Assembly: GCA_037102815.1 (NCBI GenBank)
Contig: BTPP01000003.1
Location: forward strand, 4,960,001-5,024,000
Source: Neurospora intermedia
Taxonomy: Eukaryota; Ascomycota; Sordariomycetes; Sordariales; Sordariaceae
Length of the DNA stretch: 64,000 nucleotides
Direction: 5' to 3'
This document shows, piece after piece, positions 56,200 to 64,000 of this stretch. Both the position numbers and the translations under genes were made by a program. Below the pieces are notes generated by a model that was not told the DNA's origin, did no database searches, and worked only from the letters and a program-made list of their open reading frames with translations. How positions within the stretch are numbered: the stretch's first letter is position 1; the number at the start of each line of letters is the position of its first letter.

Positions 56200-57200
56200 G
56201 ATTTTAGTGCAAGTGGATTCTTTTCCTATAGAGGGAGCATTTTACAATATGAAAATTATACCAGGTATAATCACCTAAGTGAAATGATAAATTTTAAAAT
56301 AATGATTTTATATATAATATTATTTTTATATTAAAGTTATCTCTAGGATGCTTTTGTATAGAGTAGATCTTTGTATAATAAATTGGTATTAAAGAGAAAG
56401 ATTATTTTAAACTCATTTTAAAAGCCTTTTTTAAAAAAAGAAATTAAGAATTTAATTCTTAAGCTTTCTTCACAATAACTTATTTTACACTTGTATATCT
56501 ATAATAGATAATTATTTTTATACTTAAAATTATAATAATACATTTCACATTTAAAAACTCTTATAATATATAAGATTTTACATTTAGTATTTTTAATTAT
56601 TATATTCAAAATATATTATTCTTTATAACTTTGTAATTTCAAAATCTTAAACCTTCTTTTTGGTATTCCTCCCAATTAAATTTCTTATATTATTAGAAAG
56701 ATTCAAGAGTTTTCTCCGAAATAATTATTTAGCTTAGTGGCTAAGTAGTTAATGAAGTAGTTCTTCATCGCTAGGTTCTTGTTCGATTCTTTGTTATAGT
56801 TACAATTTTTATATTTATTCTTATCTCTAAACTGTAAAAAAAAAGCACTACCTAATATAGGTTCCTAAGCTCATAGCTTCTATTTAATTTTTTTTTACAT
56901 TTATATAAATTAATAAATTAATTTCTTTTTAGTAAAATAGCCCTAATAGATATGGGGTAAATTTAGCTTTTAAAATGAATTTAATTAATAAAAGGAAGTT
57001 ACTAAAAGGTAAATCTTCCAGTAAGGAGATAAGTATAATTTTGAATTCTATTTTATATTAGAAGAAATTCCTCCTTTGAATTTATCCATTACTTTTATAA
57101 CCAATTTTCACAGTTTATCAACTTTCACTCAAACTGATCCATGGATACGTTTCAAGTCAAAACATTTTGGAACTGTAAAATTATAACAGAGATCATTTTT
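56200..57200. other. AT-rich island, about 1 kb
   Basis: Composition falls sharply to AT-rich between about 56200 and 57200 with no open frame of note, then returns to normal. It may be a short RIP-mutated repeat copy or another AT-rich relic. It lacks terminal repeats that I could find. A tRNA-like segment with A-box- and B-box-like words lies inside (about 56722-56800). Confidence 0.65.
56722..56800 (+). pseudogene. Degenerate tRNA-like or tRNA-derived SINE-like segment
   Basis: TAGCTTAGTGG at 56730-56740 fits a pol III A box and TTGTTCGATTC at 56779-56789 a B box, in the right order and near the right spacing. A D-arm (GCTT...AAGT) and an anticodon-like hairpin (ATGAA...TTCAT) can be drawn, but the acceptor and T stems do not pair. 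So it is a decayed tRNA or the head of a tRNA-derived SINE, not a working tRNA gene. Confidence 0.4.
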
Positions 57201-58729
57201 TACAAGTAGGGTTGCGCGCTATGGTAAGTGCTGCTAGCTGGGCACTAACACGTACAATGACGTACAATTGATTACGAGTCCTCGGCAGACTGAATAGTAA
57301 GGGTAATTGGAAGACGAAAATGAGTGAAAAAAAAGACGGGGTGACAAAAAGAACACGGCGGCTTGTTGGAAAGAGAGATGAGATGAAACGAAATAAGACA
57401 GTTTCCTGTTAGCTTTCAATCCAGAACCACACTATGGTTTGGTTGGGAGAATGAAGGCCAGTGAATGGAATGGAAAGACCCCCAAAACACTACCGCCTCA
57501 TGTTTCGCCTCAGCGGCCTGTTAGTGTGATAATAGCCAATCGATCAAGCCGGCGCCCGGGCCAACCGGAACAAAGGAGCGGAGCCAATTACGCGTCACAG
57601 TCGTAGGCTTTTAATGGGGCCATCCAAGCAAATCCCAGCGGTCTGTCCTCGCCCATGACAGAAATGGTGAAACTTTCAGCCATATTCTCGACAGGCAAAT
57701 GCGGTCTCATGTAATTTGTCATGGAGGGAACGTTGAATGAAGCACACGTGAAATGAAAGCATACGTAAGCGTCAGGTGATCGTCAGGGCATAGCCACGCT
57801 TGTAGAAAGGTTGCTGCATGTTTCGCAAGTTCAGTATGCCCCAACCGCTTTATTCTGCTTTGTGCTTTGTTTTTGGGATTCATGTTCGTATGATCGCCAT
57901 GGCAGTGAGACGCAACCATAACCTCAAGATGTTTTTTTGTGCGTATGACAAGCCTGTAATCATCACGTCTTGATGCTGTTGTGAGTCTCAAGCTGCAGTG
58001 GTTCTACGTATGGGGCTCCACCAACCCTACCTGCATCAAAAAGACTCCATCACCTCCGCAGCTACAAGATCACGCCTTCCCAATTCGGACGTTATTCGCA
58101 CGATGATTGGACAGATTGGGCGAAACCAACTTTCGTCGTTTCGAACGCTATCAGCTTTTGTCGTCTAGTACTCCTACATACAACTGTTGACTTTATCTAA
58201 ACAATCCCCCCTCATTATACACTACCATGGCGAAATCCAAACAGAAACTGCCAAAAAGAAAAAAAGCATACGAAAAAGAGGAAAAGCCATTCCATTCATA
58301 GTGTGTCGGTGTCAGCGTATATATAAATCAAAGTGTCCCTGTTCCCGGTTCCGCTCGCGCCAGTGACTATGCCATGCCATGCGATCCATCCATCCATCCA
58401 TAATACATTTGAAACCAAAGCAAAAAAAGATGTGTAAAGATATGTCTAATACATGGTAAAAAATGAAGGAATTAATATGCGTGACCAAAGACAGGGAGAG
58501 GCAAAAGAATAACAGTTTTTCTTGTGCTTCGTAAGACCCAGATATTCAAACGTTCTTTGCTCCTGTGAGCTCGAGTCAGAGAAAGTAAATGTGGCTCGAA
58601 TGATGCGTGTGTGGATGTGCAAAAATTCCCCAGTCTTTCTCGTCACGGGTTCGTTCGTTCGTTCGTTCGTTGACTGCGTTACCCAATATTCAATCGTTGC
58701 CAACATTCAACAGGATCGAACAACATGCC
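57201..58729. other. Intergenic and 3' region, no gene seen
   Basis: 1.5 kb without a supported gene. It holds a CCATCCATCCATCCAT tract (about 58385-58400) and a TTCG repeat (58650-58670), both in what is probably the 3' UTR or downstream flank of the EGF-like gene. Confidence 0.5.
58650..58670. repeat. (TTCG)n tetranucleotide repeat
   Basis: Five TTCG units in tandem just 60 bp beyond the stop codon of the EGF-like gene. Confidence 0.9.
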
Positions 58730-61700
58730 TCATTGCAAAAAGTTCCACCCCAACACCCCCTCTGCCCGTCGTAGCCTCGTAGGATGTGATTCACCCCCGA
58801 CCAACCCATTACCAACATCAACTCTGAACCCTACAAAATCCACCGAGTTCCCATTTCCCACGGTGACATTTTTGGCCGTATCCAGACTGACAGGTTTGTT
58901 TCCAGCGTTGATGATCGCCGCGCTGACTTGGGAGAACACTTTCTGGATGGCCGTCTGCGCTTCCTCGGCCCTGCTGAGGTCTTCCTCCTGCAGAATGTAG
59001 AGGACTGCGACCCTAGCAAAGTCGAGGATTTCTTCGGTAACGGCAAAGTTGGCGCCGGGAGCCTGGGAGGCCATGGTCATTGTGGTCGCAATGGTTCGTG
59101 TGGAGCTGGCGGAGGTGGTGCCGGTTGTAGTTATAGTGGTGAAGCTGGAGCCATCACCGGAGCCTGAGCCACTTCCGCTACCAGATCCTGAACCAGATCC
59201 CGAGCCTGAGCCACTTCCTGCAGTAGCCGTAGCGGTATCAGGACTTCCATTACCGCCAGCGTCGCCGCCGCCATCTCCTCCATCACCACTACCAGAACCG
59301 TCGGTACCACCGCTCCCCGATCCTCCTCCACTCCCACCACTTCCACTTCCATCACTCCCTCCGCCAGCAGCAGCACTTGTCGAAGCCGCCGGCACCGACG
59401 TAGCCGGCAACGGCGCCTGCAGCGTGATCGTTGTCAGCTGCCCGACCAAAATCGAAATGGTTGTAATCTCCACTCCATCCACAATAACATTAGCCGCATT
59501 CACATCAGCGCCCCCATTTCCGTTTCCATCGGTATTATTAGTCGTATCCAAACTGACCACCTGACTCCTCGCATCCCCTTGCCTCAGCGCTCTGCTATCG
59601 AACGTCACCAGGGCATTCTCCGCGTCGCAGGACAAACCCTCCCCGTTAAACTTGGCCACGATTTCTGACCCGCTTAGAGGGATCGAGAAATTTCGATACG
59701 CATCGGCTACCAAGCGCGGAATGGCCGCCCCTACCGTAGCCCCGTTCCCGTCAAGTCCGGGCCAAGTCATAGCGCTGCACCCCGACGTGGCGGTGGCGTT
59801 GCAATTGAAACCTGTAAATCCGTTCCGACAAATACAGGAGCAGAAGCCCTGGGAGACAATGTTGGTCCCACCGTTTTCGCACGTCACTTGTTGCTGGCAT
59901 TGTTGCAGCTGTTGCTGGGCGGAGCCGTTCCCCTTGTGTTTTTGCAGCACTAGAAATTCGAGAGGGATGACGACGGCGGCAACGGTGAGGAGGACGATGG
60001 CTGAAAGGAGAAGAATGAAGCCCCAGACGGGCAGGCGGCAGATGCGTCGTCCGGGTCTCTTGTTGGCACGCTGGGCGCCATTGCTGGGATCGGTAGGGGG
60101 TTGGTCGCTGCCGTCGCCGCGGTGGTTGTGGGGCGAGCGGGTGAGAGCTAAAGGCCAGGATTGGATTTGGTCTCGGAGGGAGTCACGGAAGCGGCGGGGT
60201 GGGATTCGCGGCTGGGCGGGAGGCGGGAAGGCAGCGAGCATGTCGGAGAAGCCGGATTGGTGTTTTTCGTTTTCTGCTATTGCAGAGATTAGCATTGGTC
60301 TTTTTGGATTCAGACAAGTTAGTTGACGGTGATCTTACCAGACATGTCCTTCTCGTGCCCAAACTCGTCATACAGCTGGTCCTCGATCCTACTCGCGGGT
60401 CTTTTGCCGTTCTCCAGACTCTGTTCCAGCCTAGTTGCCCGCCGTATCAGCTCCGAAAGACTCGTCAAACTTCCCCTGGCCTGAGCTTTGCGGACAGCAT
60501 CCATGTCGAGATTCGGAGGTCTCCTAATGGCCGAAAACCGACTGTACGTCCGTCCTCCAGGCATCCTCTCATTCGACGACGACGTTGGATCATACGAGCT
60601 GGCACTATTATACGCATCCAAAATCGCATCTGTCGTGATAGCCGAGCCGATAGGTGTCTTGTTCTGCGGAGTCTTTGTACTCGACGAGCTGGAGTTCTCG
60701 ATGTAGCCCGTTCCCGTTGCGAAGGGGTCCCGGAAGGGCGTACCAGGAGTCGCCGGACCGGAATCAGGCCCTTGATTCTCGCCAGCCCATCCTCCTGCTC
60801 CTCTCCCAACGCGTGGACTTGTCGCCGCCACCAACGTAGGCTTCGCCCTCTTCCCCACACTCGCGTTCCTGACCAGTCGACTGTCCTCGGCATCCTCCTC
60901 GTATCCCGGAGGTGCGTTTCCATTGTCGTTGTGGATTCCCATGACGTGCTCCTCGTGATCAGTGGAGGGATACTGTGGGCTGAGTCCCGGGGAAACGGTG
61001 CCCCAGTTGTCGGGTATTGCCGCGCTGGACGCAAAGGACGTGTGAGATCTCGATTGTGTTCCTGGGCTTTCTTCGGGGATGGGCGACACCAAGGAGGCAT
61101 TTGAGTAGAAGGATGACGCTCCGCGTCTGGATGAGGGCGGTGGTCCAAGAATGACGCTTCGTCGTGGAGGTGGAGGTGGTGCAGGCATTTGGCCGGGCAG
61201 CGGGAAGTCGGGAATGGTCCCCAACGACGAAAGCGTGGATGACCGGGAAAGGGAAGGGGTGGTCTCGGGGACGGTGGACAGGATCTCTTGCTGCTGGTCC
61301 ATGCCACCTTGCTGTGTTCCCCTATACTGAAAGCCTGAGACTGGCGTGGGGTCCTGCAGTCTAGAGCTGTCCAAAATTGAAGGCACTCTACTTGGTCGCG
61401 GTGGCCGCACTGGTGGTTGTGACTTTCCAACTGGAGGTCGATATGGATCTTGCCCCTGCCCAGTGAGAGGAACTGCGGCTTGGGGTGCCAATGGCCACTG
61501 TGGAACCACCGGAATTGGTCTAGAGATGGCTATTCCGATCCCGCCTTCCCTTGTCTGAAGTCCTGCCGGTGGTGGTCGCCGTCGAGTTCGCGATTGTTGT
61601 TGTTGTTGCTGTTGCATCCCAGCTCCTGCTGTTCGCACCCTGATGGGCCGGGCTATCTGAGGCTCATTGTCTTCTGCCTCTACCCTCCGAATTGAAGGAC

Positions 61701-61788
61701 CCTCCCTTAGCCCAGCCTGTTCTCTCGCCCTCCTGGCAGATCCTAGCTGTGGCTGTCGGTCCATGTCTCTCCCATTTTGAGAACTCAT
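58730..61788 (-). CDS. Large single-pass membrane protein with EGF-like module and Gly/Ser repeats
   Basis: Exons (minus) 61788-60339 and 60276-58730 give 998 aa. The first 530 residues are cytosolic-type, disordered, Pro/Ser/Arg-rich, with poly-Gln, APPPPPPRRS and PPGYEE (a PPxY motif). A basic stretch (NKRPGRRICRLPVWG) precedes a strong transmembrane helix (FILLLSAIVLLTVAAVVIPLEFLVL, about residue 570). Outside follow a CENGGTNIVSQGFCSCICRNGFTGFNC module (EGF-like spacing), a compact Asn-glycosylatable region, a Gly/Ser repeat tract (SGSGSGSG, GSGGTDGSG) and a C-terminal folded segment (FAVTEEILDFARVAVLYILQEEDLSRAEEAQTAIQKVFSQV). The topology is type II, with no signal peptide. Comparable EGF-bearing membrane proteins exist in Pezizomycotina but are uncharacterised; a wall-sensing or adhesion role would be a guess. 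The second exon has a TAG-CAG tandem acceptor. Confidence 0.85.
59160..59350 (-). repeat. Coding minisatellite of Gly/Ser codons in the EGF-like gene
   Basis: On the minus strand, GGA/GGT/TCA/AGT/GAT-type codons encode GSGGTDGSGSGDGGDGGG and SGSGSGSG tracts. The reading frame is kept throughout. This kind of repeat is prone to length change. Confidence 0.75.
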
Positions 61789-64000
61789 TTATGTGAAGCC
61801 ACCACAACTGGATTCGCATTCGATCGAGAAGTTCCAAGCTCTTTTCCGGGTGACCCAAACTACCCACTCGGCGGTGTATAAACCCAAAAAGCAATCACAC
61901 AGCAGACCCTTGATATTTCCCGAAAAAGGGGTTTCAAAGAGCTGAAGGGCGAACGTAGGACGGCCCTTCGTAACCGAAATTCTCCTGCCCCCCGGGAGGT
62001 CGCACAATACCAGCTCCCTGACTCTAATATAGCTGGGATGTTCCAAACGGGTCGAAGTATAACTCTAAAGGCAAGGTTGTGGAACCGGTTTCTGGGTGTA
62101 AGTATCCGCGACAAACGAACGAGGGTTTGGTTTCTGAAATTGCCGGACAGAAAACGAAGTTGTTCCGTGACGCGTGGGAGAAGCCTGACAAATAGCGCTG
62201 CTACTGGGCAGGAAATCTGAAGTTAGTTTGCGGAGGATGAATCCCGGCCGAGCGAGTTCAAATGCGTATAGGATCTGAACATCAAGAGGAGTCAGTCAAT
62301 GTCTGTACACCAAGAAACATGGGATAATCACAGACAAGACCAGTATGTCTATGCTGTGGGGACAGCTTCTCTGAAGATTGTTTGTTGTTTTTTGCCATAA
62401 GATCCAACCACTGTACAAGAATGCTGCTGCACTGCCCAAGGCAAGAAGGGGAGTGCTGAACATCCGAGCCAGGGGGGAGTGGGAGGGGAGGATTCGAAGA
62501 TCGCTTACAGCGTGTGCGTGGACGTCTTGGCAATACCTCGAGAGCTTTCAAAGTCGTGGACTGGCCAATGCTCCAATATGGAGAAGAATGAATGACAATA
62601 GAGTCGGAAAGATTCTGTACCTGCCAGGATCACCCGAGATTTGCCAGGATGGTGATGCTGTCCCGGCCGCTGCAGATTTGTGGCGAAGCAAAGCTTCTAG
62701 TCGAGTCGACGAAGGGGATGGATGGGTGGATGACGATAATGTGTGGATGCGTAGATGATGGAGATCCAAGTTGAACTGCTGGGGTTCGCGTACGGCCGAG
62801 AGTCTGCTGCAACGGAAGCCAAATGACCGGCAAGGAGCCGGCTCGGAAGAGAAGGGAAGTGAACAAAGTGGGCACCTTTGAAATCTGAGGTGAGTCGATG
62901 ATGGTAGAGTACGACCAGATGCTGTGTGCCCCCAGAAGACCAATGGTGTTTCAGCTTTGTGGGACGGACGGAGAGACGCAGGGACTCCGTAAGTACGCCG
63001 TTACTTGGTGTAAAGGAGGTGACGTCTGAAGTCGTCGATCAGGCACAGCCTTGCAGGTAGGTAGGTCAGCGTGTCGAGGGCGGCGAGAAAAGGAGAGCCG
63101 AAAATATGGGAAGGGTGAGTCCTCCGAACAGTCGTGATGATACCTTGGATTTTTATTAGGCATGCCAAATGCACCAGGTTCTCTTGTAAGAATCCAAGTT
63201 CTAGGAATGAGCAGCAGGACACAGGACAGAAGCTACGGGGTGATTTCGATGTCTGTTGAATGCAGAGGGGCGGCCAGTCTGTCTGCTTGGTTGTCAGATG
63301 CGTGTCGGTGGAGGCAAAGAGCTTACAGCTTACAGCCCAAGGAAGACGAAGAACAGGCAACCAGATCGTCAAGACCGTGCGTTAGGAAGCAAAAGAAGAA
63401 GAGAGTGGTATCAGCAGAAAACCCAAAAGAGTGTGGAAGAAGCCGATTGGCTCAGAGAACAAGACTTGCGACGCAAGGCAAGGCAAGAAGCAGAAGCAGA
63501 AGCAAGTGACCGTATGAGGTTGAGGTGGTGTTGGAGATGTGGCTCGAGCACGAGACGTCCGAACTGACGGATTTCTGTTTGGAACACCTGCTCTCTGCAA
63601 CACCGCAGCAACTAGACTGCAACCACCAGGGAGGCAAGGCAAAGAAGCGATGAGGAACGGAGCTGACGGAGCGGGGTGGGTATGGTAGAAGAGGGGAGAA
63701 ACCCGAGAGGCTGTGATCCAGACAGACAGACAGACAGACAGACGAACGGGTGAAGGACTGAAGCAGAAGCGCAACAAGTCCCAAGGCAAAGTTCCGAGAG
63801 TCCGGAATGGGAATGAGGAAATGAAGGGGACACGGGCATCTGGATGCCTTCGGGTCCATGGCAAGACACGGCCCTCGTTGACCAGGGGGTGCCAGCCGAT
63901 ACCACGCAGCCTTACTATGTATATATTAATTACCCTGCATGATATAGGTCGGACTTGGGTCCAGTCTTGCGAGTCCCGCCAGACCCTCATCAAACACTCG
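61789..64000. other. Upstream region of the EGF-like gene and right edge, no gene supported
   Basis: 2.2 kb to the window edge. Several open frames of 80-200 codons (for example minus 63382-63993) have no conserved motifs and are rich in Ser, Leu, Pro and Cys, as chance frames on GC-rich DNA are. An unseen gene beginning beyond the edge, or a long leader of the EGF-like gene, would both fit. Confidence 0.5.
63719..63743. repeat. (GACA)n tetranucleotide repeat
   Basis: Six perfect CAGA/GACA units in tandem near the right edge, in noncoding sequence. Confidence 0.9.

Noticed and set aside
63382-63993. 203-codon minus-strand frame near the right edge
   Set aside because: Low-complexity Ser/Leu/Pro/Cys composition with a tetranucleotide repeat inside; no family features.

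Overview
The window looks like a chromosome arm segment of a filamentous ascomycete of the Sordariales, most likely Neurospora or a close relative. The evidence is the gene set (fungal RAC GTPase, an RBP35-type RRM/RGG protein found in filamentous fungi, CENP-T, PET191, SURF1, COQ4), short introns with CTAAC-type branch points and GTAAGT/GTGAGT donors, GC-rich codon use, and a 16.7 kb AT-saturated block with the hallmarks of RIP (repeat-induced point mutation).

Layout. 1-3.8 kb: the tail of PET191/COA5 and a two-exon membrane-anchored PPP-family phosphatase resembling yeast endopolyphosphatase Ppn2. 3.8-20.5 kb: one nested transposon stack. A pogo/Fot1-like DNA transposon (87-bp perfect terminal inverted repeats, TA duplication, CENP-B/DDE_1 transposase remnant) was entered by an LTR element (339-bp LTRs, ATTAT duplication, contains a Ty3/Gypsy gag-pol fossil), which was itself entered on the opposite strand by a 2.2 kb LTR element (275-bp LTRs). 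All interiors are RIP-mutated, but the outer edges are not. 20.5-30.2 kb: three forward genes, a DCAF11-like WD40 protein, the RBP35/CPSF6-like 3'-end-processing factor and a UBXN4-like UBX protein. 30.7-32.9 kb: two reverse genes, MIX17/CHCHD10-like and LRP1/C1D. 33.5-40.3 kb: a ketopantoate-reductase-fold mitochondrial protein, PDCD5, COQ4 (reverse) and a SET-domain lysine methyltransferase. 42.2-46.3 kb: a Nop6-like nucleolar RRM protein and the RAC GTPase (reverse). 48.8-53.7 kb: CENP-T converging on SURF1, then a small unknown protein. 54.3-56.0 kb: a single-pass membrane protein of unknown function. 56.2-57.2 kb: a second AT-rich island with a degenerate tRNA-like segment. 58.7-61.8 kb: a large EGF-like, Gly/Ser-repeat membrane protein. 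The last 2.2 kb shows no gene.

The genes are ordinary dispersed housekeeping genes, not a cluster. Several serve mitochondria (PET191 and SURF1 in cytochrome oxidase assembly, COQ4 in ubiquinone synthesis, MIX17 in the intermembrane space, and probably the ketopantoate-reductase-like protein). Others serve nuclear RNA and chromosome biology (RBP35, LRP1, Nop6-like, CENP-T). All exon joins given were checked by hand for reading phase. No CRISPR, rRNA or confident tRNA gene was found. The most unusual part is the transposon stack and its edge-tapered RIP pattern.
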